NCBI GenBank assembly: GCA_964453155.1
Contig: CAYVQU010000251.1
Location: 1 to 6,340 of the forward strand
Reading direction: 5' to 3'
Length of the DNA stretch: 6,340 bases
Source of the DNA: CAYVQU01 sp964453155
Lineage (GTDB): Bacteria; Chloroflexota; Anaerolineae; Anaerolineales; UBA11858
The notes under the pieces are model-generated. The model was not told the DNA's origin and searched no databases. It was given only the letters and a program-made list of their open reading frames with translations. Positions 1-6,243 of the stretch are shown here, in pieces. Positions within the stretch are counted from its first letter, which is position 1; each line of letters opens with the position of its first letter. The translations under genes and the position numbers were made by a program.

Positions 1-1
1 G

Positions 2-1690
2 GATTTTATATTGGCCAGTTTTGGGGTGATTTCATTTGTGTTGTTTTATACGGTGGTATATCAAATTGCGCGTAGCAGGTTCATGGTGCGAGGTCGTGAT
101 TTGGCCGTTGGAATCCTGACCGGCGTTTTTTTGGATAGCCTCTTTCGAGGGATATCTTGGACGATGGCATTGAGCTGGCAAAGGGGGCCGGGTCCAATAA
201 TGACCGTGATCGGCTTATCTGTTGTGATCATCATTCTGAGCTTACGTTTGCGGTCTGAAGCCCGCGGTCGGGTAACCGCGCCCATTGCTCAAATTTCACG
301 TGCCAGTATCATTTTTGGTTTGTATATCTTTTTGATTCAGCAATTATTTGGTGATTTTTCAAGAATTTTGATCAGTACGGGTTGGTCTTATCCCACAGTT
401 GTGTTGGTCGTTTTAGGTGGAAACTTATTAGGAATTGCTGGGGGTATGGGAGGGGTATTTATTTATCGTGAGCTTGCTCCCGTTTGGACCAAAATAACGA
501 CGGTTTTTTTCGTATGTACCGCCCTTTTGATTGCCTTGGAGCCTTCCCCCAGCGTTTTTGTGACGCTGTTATTTTTATTTCAATTTTTGGCGAGTATTTT
601 GTTAGCCTTAGTGTTGGAACTAATATTATCTGCCCCGGGTCATGGCATGATCTTTACCATGCGGCGCTTTTATATCGCTGGTTTTGGATTGTACATCTTC
701 TTTTTAGGTGGTTATTTTGGGTTGGGAACTTCGTTGTTGTTCATTCCATTAACGGCCACAATGATTGCCTACTTTTCTTATCGGGCATTTGGGGTGGTTG
801 CCTTTGCCGAACGGATCCGATTCAACATGCCTCGCAGAATTTTTTTATCCGTACTGGTAACATTGGCCATCGTTGCTATTGCCGGTTTCGGGTGGGTAAA
901 ATTACGGCAACATGTTCCTATAATCCCCTCTGATGCTCCCCAAAGCATTAAAGTCATGGCATTCAACGCTCATCAAGGGCTCGATCCAATTGGTAAAATG
1001 GCATTGGCAGATCAGGCAGATTTCATCCATAAATACGAGGTCGATGTAGTCGGATTAAATGAAGTGAGTTTGGGATGGACGATAAATGGGGGTGTTGATA
1101 TGTTGATCTGGCTCTCGCAAGAACTTGGTTATCACTATGTATTTGGCCCTGTGGTCGGCCATCTACAGGGTAACGCCTTCTTGAGCAAATACCCGCTAAG
1201 TATTGAAAAAAATCATTTGTATGCTTCTCGGTCAACTTTGTTTTCGAAGGGGTGTTTGGCGGCTCAAATGGAAATGGCTGAGGCCCCATTATGGCTAGCT
1301 CTGACCCATTTGAGTTGGGATAATGGCGATGGATTGCTTAAAGCCGCCCTCAATCCCTCCTGGAGCGGCACCGAAGACCCGGTTCGGGATGCCCAAAGCT
1401 TTGAGTTGATTACTCATTGCACCAGTGATACCCCCGCCATAATTTTGGGAGATATGAACACCAACCCGACTTCTAAATCCATGCAAATTATCAAAGACGC
1501 GGGGTTCGTAGATGCGGTTGATGAAGGCCGGTGCCAAAATAAAGATACTTATTGGTCTATGGATCCGTTTTTACGGTTGGATTACATTCTCGGATCTCGG
1601 GAATTAGCGTTCACGAATTGCATTATTCCTGAAGTGCTGTTGTCTGATCATTTGCCCGTGGTGGTAAATGTAGGCTGGGAATCGGATTGA
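2..1690 (+). CDS. Polytopic membrane protein with C-terminal endonuclease/exonuclease/phosphatase (EEP) domain, 5'-partial
   Basis: The frame is open to the left edge, so the gene probably begins outside the window. The first possible in-frame start is a TTG at 11, with no convincing ribosome site, and numbering here is from that TTG. Residues 1-300 hold about 8-10 hydrophobic helices (for example 4-20, 64-80, 98-116, 128-150, 183-207, 217-236, 277-296). Residues 312-556 are an EEP-fold domain with the expected metal and catalytic positions: N319 in FNAHQG, E351 in LNEVS, H433 in LTHL, D481 and N483 in GDMN, D524 in LDYI, and D546-H547 in SDH. The active site therefore looks intact. The family includes sphingomyelinases, inositol phosphatases and nucleases, all metal-dependent phosphodiester or phosphomonoester hydrolases. 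Membrane fusion favours a lipid or lipid-linked substrate (inference). The plan is like eukaryotic Cwh43/PGAP2IP. The side of the membrane and the substrate are unknown. The gene converges on the PAP2 gene and ends at a strong terminator. Confidence 0.85.
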   Translation, partial: DFILASFGVISFVLFYTVVYQIARSRFMVRGRDLAVGILTGVFLDSLFRGISWTMALSWQRGPGPIMTVIGLSVVIIILSLRLRSEARGRVTAPIAQISRASIIFGLYIFLIQQLFGDFSRILISTGWSYPTVVLVVLGGNLLGIAGGMGGVFIYRELAPVWTKITTVFFVCTALLIALEPSPSVFVTLLFLFQFLASILLALVLELILSAPGHGMIFTMRRFYIAGFGLYIFFLGGYFGLGTSLLFIPLTATMIAYFSYRAFGVVAFAERIRFNMPRRIFLSVLVTLAIVAIAGFGWVKLRQHVPIIPSDAPQSIKVMAFNAHQGLDPIGKMALADQADFIHKYEVDVVGLNEVSLGWTINGGVDMLIWLSQELGYHYVFGPVVGHLQGNAFLSKYPLSIEKNHLYASRSTLFSKGCLAAQMEMAEAPLWLALTHLSWDNGDGLLKAALNPSWSGTEDPVRDAQSFELITHCTSDTPAIILGDMNTNPTSKSMQIIKDAGFVDAVDEGRCQNKDTYWSMDPFLRLDYILGSRELAFTNCIIPEVLLSDHLPVVVNVGWESD

Positions 1691-1696
1691 TCCGAT
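1681..1696. repeat. Inverted repeat across the EEP stop codon
   Basis: ATCGGA (1681-1686) and TCCGAT (1691-1696) form a perfect 6-bp stem around the loop TTGA, which contains the TGA stop codon. It is the first of three inverted repeats in this intergenic stretch. It has no T-tract of its own, so it may only protect the mRNA 3' end, or it may be chance. Confidence 0.45.
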
Positions 1697-1706
1697 GCTG
1701 CTCTGT

Positions 1707-1729
1707 CGCCAAGACATTATGTCCAGGCG
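1707..1729. repeat. Interrupted 23-bp inverted repeat
   Basis: The sequence CGCC-aa-GACAT-t-ATGTC-ca-GGCG is symmetric around base 1718. Nine of eleven base pairs match, with two mismatched positions on each side between the inner and outer arms. It lies between the EEP stop codon and the strong terminator. It could be an RNA stem in the EEP transcript 3' end or a dyad protein-binding site. Its position downstream of both convergent genes makes a promoter operator unlikely. Confidence 0.4.
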
Positions 1730-1742
1730 GTCTATCCTCCAA

Positions 1743-1781
1743 AAAAAGAGTCGGTAAATGCTAAACTTACCGACTCTTTTT
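1743..1781. terminator. Bidirectional rho-independent terminator
   Basis: A perfect 15-bp stem (1743-1757 pairing with 1767-1781) encloses a 9-base loop. The core GAGTCGGTAA / TTACCGACTC is flanked by A-run and T-run arms, so a U-rich tract follows the hairpin on either strand. It lies 53 bases after the plus-strand EEP gene and 25 bases after the end of the minus-strand PAP2 gene, so it should stop transcription from both sides. Confidence 0.93.
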
Positions 1782-1805
1782 ATTCTATAAAGCGTGGTGG
1801 ACAGA

Positions 1806-2783
1806 TTACGTGATCAAATTTAAACGTTTGAAGATCATGGGGGCCGCAGCTGCAACCCAAAACCCAGTCAACCAATAACGCAGATAGCGGAAAATCATCG
1901 GGACTAGGGTTTCACCTTCAGGAAATACCGCTTTCAATCCAATCCAAAAGACCCCGGCCCCAATTATGCCGATTAGGTAGCGACCGAGTTTTTGTCCATT
2001 TGACCCTTCAGCCGAGAAACCTCCCCGACTTTGAATGAGAACTGCACCAATCCCTAATCCACAGATGACGCCGGCTTTTGCTACGATACCCCGATAGGAA
2101 TATGGCCGGGAGAGTTCCTCTCCAAGTTGAGCTTTAGAGTTCTCGAGCCAAATTTCAGGAATTTGCCAATCTCCCAACGCTGCGATTGAAAGGGCAAATA
2201 AACCGATCAAGGCGAGTGAGATGATAAAAATGGTAGCCATCTGGAAAGTCGGATTTTTGGATTGCATCCAGGTCGTAAACTTCGGTTCAAGTCGGATGAA
2301 AAGCACCAGGAAAATGAGACCGATCGTCCAACCGACCAGGACATCAAAATGAAAATGCATCCCCAAAACAAGGCGTGAAACCCCAATGATGACCATTAAG
2401 GCCAGACAAGTTAACCAGAACCACCGCTTCTTAACTTCTCTCGCCCAATAACCCCAAAATGCCACGGCGTGTTGGGAATGGCCCGATGGTAACCCAAATT
2501 GGTATTCATGAAAATGGGCTTTGATTTCAGGTGAAACCCAATATGGCCGCGGGGAATGGAACAGCACTTTGAATGAATCATTAAAGCTGCCACTCAACAT
2601 GACAACGAGCGCTAACCGCAATCCAAACTTTGGATTGAAGCACCAATAAATGGTGGGCAAAACAATGAGATAAAAATCTTCGACTCCCATATAGCTGAAG
2701 GCTTGCATAACTGGGATAAGCCAATCTCCTAAATTTTGCAGAAAAAGGATTATTTGGATTCCAGAATCATAGAATATTTCCAT
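1806..2783 (-). CDS. PAP2-family (type 2 phosphatidic acid phosphatase) membrane phosphatase
   Basis: This 325-residue integral membrane protein carries the complete three-part PAP2 signature. K72 followed six residues later by R79-P80 gives the KX6RP motif. PSGH is at 99-102. S136-R137, H143 and D147 form the SRX5HX3D motif, with H102 and H143 the expected nucleophile and helper histidines. The family dephosphorylates lipid phosphates such as phosphatidate, undecaprenyl diphosphate or phosphatidylglycerophosphate, usually on the outer face of the membrane. Which one is used here cannot be read from the sequence. The PAP2 core ends near residue 165. About 150 further residues contain roughly four more hydrophobic stretches (183-203, 235-250, 267-287, 300-316), making the protein longer than minimal PAP2 enzymes. 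The ATG is preceded by GAAGGAG six bases upstream, inside the end of the MFS gene. The 17-bp overlap suggests translational coupling as the last gene of the operon. Confidence 0.93.
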   Translation of the reverse strand: MEIFYDSGIQIILFLQNLGDWLIPVMQAFSYMGVEDFYLIVLPTIYWCFNPKFGLRLALVVMLSGSFNDSFKVLFHSPRPYWVSPEIKAHFHEYQFGLPSGHSQHAVAFWGYWAREVKKRWFWLTCLALMVIIGVSRLVLGMHFHFDVLVGWTIGLIFLVLFIRLEPKFTTWMQSKNPTFQMATIFIISLALIGLFALSIAALGDWQIPEIWLENSKAQLGEELSRPYSYRGIVAKAGVICGLGIGAVLIQSRGGFSAEGSNGQKLGRYLIGIIGAGVFWIGLKAVFPEGETLVPMIFRYLRYWLTGFWVAAAAPMIFKRLNLIT

Positions 2784-3921
2784 GAGGTTCTCCTTCTAAT
2801 GACTTTCTTGGATCGGGTTGGCGGGTAAAAATTATGCTGATGATGAGTGAGATCAAAATAAACCCAATGGCTCCTTGAAAAACAAATTCTGGGTTTTTAT
2901 TGTACAGTAAACCAGCCAATGGGGGTGCCAACATCAAGGCTAACCCGCCAAAAGTTTCCGCGATACCATACGCTAACCCCATGGTTTCGGGGCGAATCAA
3001 GCTACCAATATGAGCAGTGGCCATCGATTTGCCGGCCCGAAATCCCCCCAAACAAAAATAACCGATGGCATACCAGGGTAGGCCACTTCCCTTCCAAAGT
3101 AGAGCGGCAAAAGAAGCCACGAGCATTTGACCTAGGACAAAGCCAAATTTCGGGTTTAATGAGCCTAACGTTAGACTTAAAATGACAGTACCAATGCTGC
3201 CAATTGAGCCTAAGGTGCCAATTTGTTGGATGGATAACGATTTTGTATTTTGGAGAAAATTGGGGGCCAAGGGTTGGGCTAAGTAACCCGAAAAAATTGC
3301 CAGAAACAAAATTGGTAAAAACCGGACGTAATTTGGTGTCAGTACTGCTTTTAGGGGCGTTTTGTGGTGTTCGTATTTTACCGGTTGGGGTTTAATTTGC
3401 AGGATGATTAGCGTTGAAATAATAAAAACGCTGGTGGCAAAAATATAAATTCTTCCCAAACCAAATTGGTTTCCAATAATTCCGCCCAAAGTCGGACCAA
3501 GGATGGCCCCAGCATTATAGGCTGCAGATGTGATTGTCAATGCCCTCCCCATAGATAATTTTCCCCGCGCGGCAGTGATATAGCTGTTCATGGGGGATAC
3601 CACAAACATGGTAATCCCGTAAAGCAAAACCCCAATCGTGAAAACTTGTAAAGATTTAGCGGTTGCCATGAAAACCCCGGCGGTAACCCCCGTAAACCAG
3701 GCGGCCCACATCATCAATCGGCGACCAAATCGATCGGCCAAATAGCCTGCCGGGATATGGGCAATTGTCATCGCAACCCCAACTCCCCCTAATATTGTGC
3801 CAATCATAATTGGTGAAGCACCTAATTGCTCCAAATACAGGGGCTGAAAAAAAACATAAGCACTTTCACCCATCCCCCAGGTAAAAAGTGCCAGGGCGAC
3901 GAATAGTAAATCCCGACTCAT
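2767..3921 (-). CDS. Major facilitator superfamily (MFS) permease, substrate unknown
   Basis: A 384-residue protein of repeated hydrophobic helices, the usual length for a 12-helix MFS transporter. MFS motif A appears in the loop between helices 2 and 3: G59-YLADRFGRR at 59-68, with D63 and the basic pair R67-R68. A motif-C-like stretch, AYNAGAILGPTLGG at 134-147, lies in the predicted helix 5; it is typical of the drug:proton antiporter branch. A charged central loop (about 177-195, rich in K and H) separates the two six-helix halves. These features support secondary transport across the cytoplasmic membrane, perhaps drug or metabolite efflux, but no substrate can be named. The ATG at 3921 has only a weak ribosome site (TGAG eight bases upstream). 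It follows the FHA gene and overlaps the PAP2 gene by 17 bp. Confidence 0.9.
   Translation of the reverse strand: MSRDLLFVALALFTWGMGESAYVFFQPLYLEQLGASPIMIGTILGGVGVAMTIAHIPAGYLADRFGRRLMMWAAWFTGVTAGVFMATAKSLQVFTIGVLLYGITMFVVSPMNSYITAARGKLSMGRALTITSAAYNAGAILGPTLGGIIGNQFGLGRIYIFATSVFIISTLIILQIKPQPVKYEHHKTPLKAVLTPNYVRFLPILFLAIFSGYLAQPLAPNFLQNTKSLSIQQIGTLGSIGSIGTVILSLTLGSLNPKFGFVLGQMLVASFAALLWKGSGLPWYAIGYFCLGGFRAGKSMATAHIGSLIRPETMGLAYGIAETFGGLALMLAPPLAGLLYNKNPEFVFQGAIGFILISLIISIIFTRQPDPRKSLEGEPHGNIL
2790..2796 (-). promoter_or_regulatory. Ribosome binding site of the PAP2 gene
   Basis: On the minus strand GAAGGAG stands six bases before the ATG at 2783. It lies inside the last codons of the MFS gene, so ribosomes ending the MFS gene are placed to start the PAP2 gene. 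Confidence 0.8.
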
Positions 3922-3939
3922 AATGAAAACTCAGTTATT

Positions 3940-3950
3940 GGAAATTTTCC
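3940..3950. repeat. Short AT-rich palindrome before the MFS gene
   Basis: GGAAA-T-TTTCC is an 11-bp perfect dyad centred on base 3945, 18 bases before the MFS start codon. It could be an operator or a small RNA stem. Dyads of this size also occur by chance in AT-rich DNA. Confidence 0.25.
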
Positions 3951-3963
3951 CAAAAATATATAC

Positions 3964-3976
3964 CCACCGAAGGTGG
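3964..3976 (-). terminator. Possible weak terminator or attenuator after the FHA gene
   Basis: On the minus strand, directly after the FHA stop codon, CCACC-TTC-GGTGG forms a 5-bp GC-rich hairpin. It is followed by G and then TATATATTTTT. The stem is short and the T-run is interrupted, so it would terminate only partly. It could lower expression of the MFS and PAP2 genes relative to the peptidase and FHA genes. Confidence 0.35.
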
Positions 3977-3977
3977 A

Positions 3978-4415
3978 TCATTCCTTTTTGGGGGGGTTTG
4001 CTCGTTTGGAAACCGGAATTGTAGGTTCTGTTGATAAGAGCCGAGTTTGGAGATGATCCTGTTCTTTCTTTGGTGGAACTTGATATTGGGTAATATCATT
4101 GTTTTGGGGAAAATCATCCTGCCCAAATATTAATTGAATATTTGCAATTGAAATGACATCCCCTTTGGTTAAAAATTGTTCGGAGATTTTCTTCCCATTA
4201 ACCAGCGTGCCACTGGTTGAGTCAAGGTCTTGAATCCAAAAAAAACCACGCCTAAAGGTAAGTGACGCATGCTGTCTGGAGACATGAATATCATCCAGTA
4301 CTAAATCATTGCTAACGTCACGGCCAATTTTGATTTTTAGTTCTTGAATTGGAAATAGATTAGAACTATTGATAATAAAAAATGCATTTGGAGTTTGAAG
4401 GTTATCTTTGGTCAT
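3978..4415 (-). CDS. Small FHA-domain (phosphothreonine-binding) protein
   Basis: A 145-residue soluble protein made almost wholly of one forkhead-associated domain (about residues 10-100). The diagnostic residues are present: G31-R32 and N36-D37 in GRDVSNDLVL, S46-R47 and H49 in HVSRQHA, then D63, S68-G69-T70 and N73-G74 in STSGTLVNG. In known FHA domains the R, S, R, H and N residues form the phosphothreonine pocket, so binding is probably functional. The remaining tail (101-145) is polar, rich in Pro, Lys and Thr/Ser, and probably disordered. No Ser/Thr kinase or phosphatase lies in the window, so the partner is unknown. The ATG at 4415 has a weak TAGG site four bases upstream. It starts 40 bp after the peptidase gene, consistent with one operon. 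Near its 3' end the coding strand has a C7 run followed by A5, where length changes would alter the C-terminus. Confidence 0.9.
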   Translation of the reverse strand: MTKDNLQTPNAFFIINSSNLFPIQELKIKIGRDVSNDLVLDDIHVSRQHASLTFRRGFFWIQDLDSTSGTLVNGKKISEQFLTKGDVISIANIQLIFGQDDFPQNNDITQYQVPPKKEQDHLQTRLLSTEPTIPVSKRANPPKKE

Positions 4416-4455
4416 TTTGCCTATTTGGTGATCTGGTAATAGTCTACGCGCGAGT

Positions 4456-5580
4456 TTAGCCTAAAGTAATCAACTCTCGTGGCAACGAAGTCAAGCATTT
4501 GATTCCATCCGACGATACAACCACATTATCTTCAATCCGAACCCCATTGCGACCGGTGAGGTAGATCCCTGGTTCAACGGTAAAAGTTACACCTGGTTCC
4601 AAGACGAAGTCATTATCTTCACGGATGTAGGGGTATTCATGGCCCTCTAACCCAAGTCCATGCCCCGTGCGATGAATGAAATATTTCCCATAACCCGCGG
4701 CCTCAATAACGTCTCGAGCCGCTTTATCAACCTGCCGGGCGGCTACCCCAGGTTGGACCGCCGCCCTCCCGGCAATATTGGCTTCTAAAACGACCTCAGC
4801 GATGTGGTGATACGCTGGATCTATTGTGCCGATTGCAAAGGTCCGGGTAATGTCTGAAAGATATCCATTAACATTCGCCCCATAATCAATAACCAGTAAA
4901 TCACCGTTAGCTATGGGCCGATCAGATGGGGCCGCATGGGGATTAGCGCTGTTCGGACCGCCAGATACAATTGGGAAGAAGGGTAATTTGGGGTTTGAGC
5001 CATGTTGAAACAATTGCATGGTTAACTCGGTGGCAATTTGTTTTTCGGTCATCCCAATTTTTATTTTTGGCATCGTGGCCTGGAGCGCCTGCTGCGCGAT
5101 ATCTACGGCTTGCTGCATGTACTCCAGTTCAGTTTGATCTTTGTACATTCGCAGGCTCGCCACCAATTGATCGCCTGAATCGAACTGGGCTGCGGGCGTT
5201 GCCTCCTGTAATAGCTGAAGTTCAAGAAACCTGAGGCCGCGAGGTTCAACCCCAATTTTGCCAGTTTCCAAACCGAGATGGGCCAGTGCATTTTTGAAAA
5301 TCTGGGCCCAGTGTGCTGGATTTTCACCATAGGTATATGATTGAACTTCGTAGGGGAGTTCAGTTAATTTGGCGGCTTCCAATTCTGGGAGGATGATGGT
5401 AACTGGGTTTTCCGGGGTGAAAATGGCAACCACTGGCCGCTCACTCAAATGAAAATGCAACCCAGTCAGATAGTCCAAACTCGGGCTGGGATTTAAAATC
5501 AAAGCATCGAGTTTGGTGGCCTTCAGTTGTTCGGCCAGTTTATATTGGCGAGTTTGGATCAAGTCTTGGGGTGTGCTCAT
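4456..5580 (-). CDS. M24-family Xaa-Pro peptidase (creatinase/prolidase-like)
   Basis: A 374-residue soluble metallopeptidase with a creatinase-type N-terminal domain (about 1-130) and a pita-bread M24 catalytic domain (about 145-370). All five metal ligands are visible: D232 in VIDYG, D243 in SDITRTF, H307 in RTGHGLGLEGHEYP, E336 in TVEPGIYL and E350 in RIEDN. H215 (NPHAAPS) and H314 match the conserved substrate-site histidines. The family removes or splits Xaa-Pro bonds with two metal ions, usually in the cytoplasm during peptide turnover. Aminopeptidase and dipeptidase forms cannot be told apart here. I chose the ATG at 5580 because CGGAG lies five bases upstream and a TATAAT is 34 bases upstream. 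An upstream in-frame TTG at 5634 would add 18 residues but lies before that promoter element. It is the first gene of the minus-strand operon. Confidence 0.93.
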   Translation of the reverse strand: MSTPQDLIQTRQYKLAEQLKATKLDALILNPSPSLDYLTGLHFHLSERPVVAIFTPENPVTIILPELEAAKLTELPYEVQSYTYGENPAHWAQIFKNALAHLGLETGKIGVEPRGLRFLELQLLQEATPAAQFDSGDQLVASLRMYKDQTELEYMQQAVDIAQQALQATMPKIKIGMTEKQIATELTMQLFQHGSNPKLPFFPIVSGGPNSANPHAAPSDRPIANGDLLVIDYGANVNGYLSDITRTFAIGTIDPAYHHIAEVVLEANIAGRAAVQPGVAARQVDKAARDVIEAAGYGKYFIHRTGHGLGLEGHEYPYIREDNDFVLEPGVTFTVEPGIYLTGRNGVRIEDNVVVSSDGIKCLTSLPRELITLG

Positions 5581-5585
5581 CAGAT

Positions 5586-5589
5586 CTCC
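5586..5589 (-). promoter_or_regulatory. Ribosome binding site deciding the M24 peptidase start
   Basis: GGAG on the minus strand is five bases before the ATG at 5580. It supports this start over the in-frame TTG at 5634. Confidence 0.75.
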
Positions 5590-5613
5590 GGTTGTTAGGG
5601 TTAGCGTAGGTTG

Positions 5614-5619
5614 ATTATA
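5614..5619 (-). promoter_or_regulatory. Promoter -10 element for the M24-FHA-MFS-PAP2 operon
   Basis: The minus strand reads a perfect TATAAT here. Transcription would start near 5607, giving a leader of about 26 bases with the GGAG site inside it. No good -35 stands 16-18 bp upstream (TACCTT at 17 bp), so the promoter may be weak or need an activator. Confidence 0.55.
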
Positions 5620-5691
5620 GCTGGAAAGAATCAAAGAAGGTAGGCCAGAATTATTGAAACTCCAAAAATTTTATCCCTTTTCTTGATGATT

Positions 5692-5702
5692 TATGCTATT
5701 AT
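5692..5702 (+). promoter_or_regulatory. Possible -10 region for the Cys4-ribbon membrane protein
   Basis: TATGCTATTAT contains two overlapping -10-like hexamers, TATGCT and TATTAT (5 of 6 to consensus). A start of transcription near 5705-5710 would leave a leader of about 25 bases with AGGAG at 5721. I see no good -35 at the right spacing. Confidence 0.3.
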
Positions 5703-5720
5703 TTCCCCGATATGCGAATG

Positions 5721-5725
5721 AGGAG
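5721..5725 (+). promoter_or_regulatory. Ribosome binding site deciding the start at 5732
   Basis: AGGAG is followed after six bases by the ATG at 5732. The in-frame ATG at 5693 has no such site and overlaps the likely -10 region, so the shorter protein is preferred. Confidence 0.8.
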
Positions 5726-5731
5726 AAATTT

Positions 5732-6199
5732 ATGCGAAAGTTCTTGAGAGAATACCGAATTGAGATAATTTTTTTGTTCATTGTCATCATTGGACTGGTA
5801 ATCGTTTTTGGCAGGGAAACAATTCTTCCCATCATAATTGGGAGCCTGACAAATTTTATAGCGTGGTTGCAGGGTCAGGTAAACGCCATCGTCGATTTCT
5901 TCAAAGGCATTAGTCCTATTGATTTAATTGCCTACGTTCTAATTCTTGGTGGCGTAATTTTTGTGGTCTGGCGAGCACGCTGGCGATTTGTTCAAGCTCG
6001 AGTTTATCGAGGCAAGGAGTGCCCAAAATGTGGGGGAGGGTACCAAAGGATACATCGCAGTAGTATGGATCATTTGATAAGTAAAGTGTTGTTTTTACCC
6101 CTAAACCGTTATCGCTGTGCCAATCCGGATTGCGACTGGACTGGTTTGCGGAAACCGGGTCGTCGCCGTCGGAGACGGTCTTCTTCCACTTCTTTCTAA
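5732..6199 (+). CDS. Two-helix membrane protein with Cys4 ribbon and Arg-rich tail, function unknown
   Basis: A 155-residue protein I do not recognise by name. A basic N-terminus leads into helix 1 (about 11-27). An amphipathic linker (30-60) and helix 2 (about 64-80) follow, and R81/R83/R85 mark the cytoplasmic side. The C-terminal domain has CPKC (C97, C100) and C129-x4-C134, spaced like a zinc ribbon. Between them sit a basic stretch and the motif LFLPLNRYRCANPDC, followed by W136-TGLR. The last residues include six arginines in a row (144-149) and a Ser-rich end. By the positive-inside rule both termini should be cytoplasmic, placing the metal site and Arg tail near nucleic acid or acidic lipid (inference). 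The ATG at 5732 is fixed by AGGAG. It is divergent from the peptidase operon, and the tRNA-Ala promoter begins three bases after its stop codon. Confidence 0.8.
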   Translation: MRKFLREYRIEIIFLFIVIIGLVIVFGRETILPIIIGSLTNFIAWLQGQVNAIVDFFKGISPIDLIAYVLILGGVIFVVWRARWRFVQARVYRGKECPKCGGGYQRIHRSSMDHLISKVLFLPLNRYRCANPDCDWTGLRKPGRRRRRRSSSTSF

Positions 6200-6202
6200 A
6201 GC

Positions 6203-6231
6203 TTGACATCAAATACCCCCTCAGATAAAAT
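6203..6231 (+). promoter_or_regulatory. Sigma-70 promoter of tRNA-Ala
   Basis: A perfect TTGACA (6203-6208), exactly 17 bp of spacer and TAAAAT (6226-6231, 5 of 6 to consensus) end 12 bases before the first base of the tRNA. Transcription should start near 6238, leaving a very short 5' leader. This is the strongest promoter seen in the window, as expected for a stable RNA. Confidence 0.85.
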
Positions 6232-6243
6232 TCTGGGGCTCTC

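Noticed and set aside
484..933. 149-residue plus-strand reading frame inside the EEP gene
   Set aside because: It overlaps the membrane half in another frame, shows no domain and has no ribosome site.
5591..5605. Telomere-like TTAGGGTTAG
   Set aside because: It is barely two repeat units inside a bacterial leader region, so chance is enough.
5581..5634. 18-residue N-terminal extension of the M24 peptidase from a TTG start
   Set aside because: It lies upstream of the TATAAT at 5614-5619, lacks a ribosome site, and the ATG at 5580 has a good one.
5693..5731. 13-residue N-terminal extension of the ribbon protein from the ATG at 5693
   Set aside because: It lacks a ribosome site, and AGGAG is correctly placed for the ATG at 5732.
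6214..6238. Possible terminator hairpin (CCCC..AGA / TCTGGGG) before the tRNA
   Set aside because: The stem needs a bulge, no T-run follows, and the bases are better explained as the tRNA promoter.
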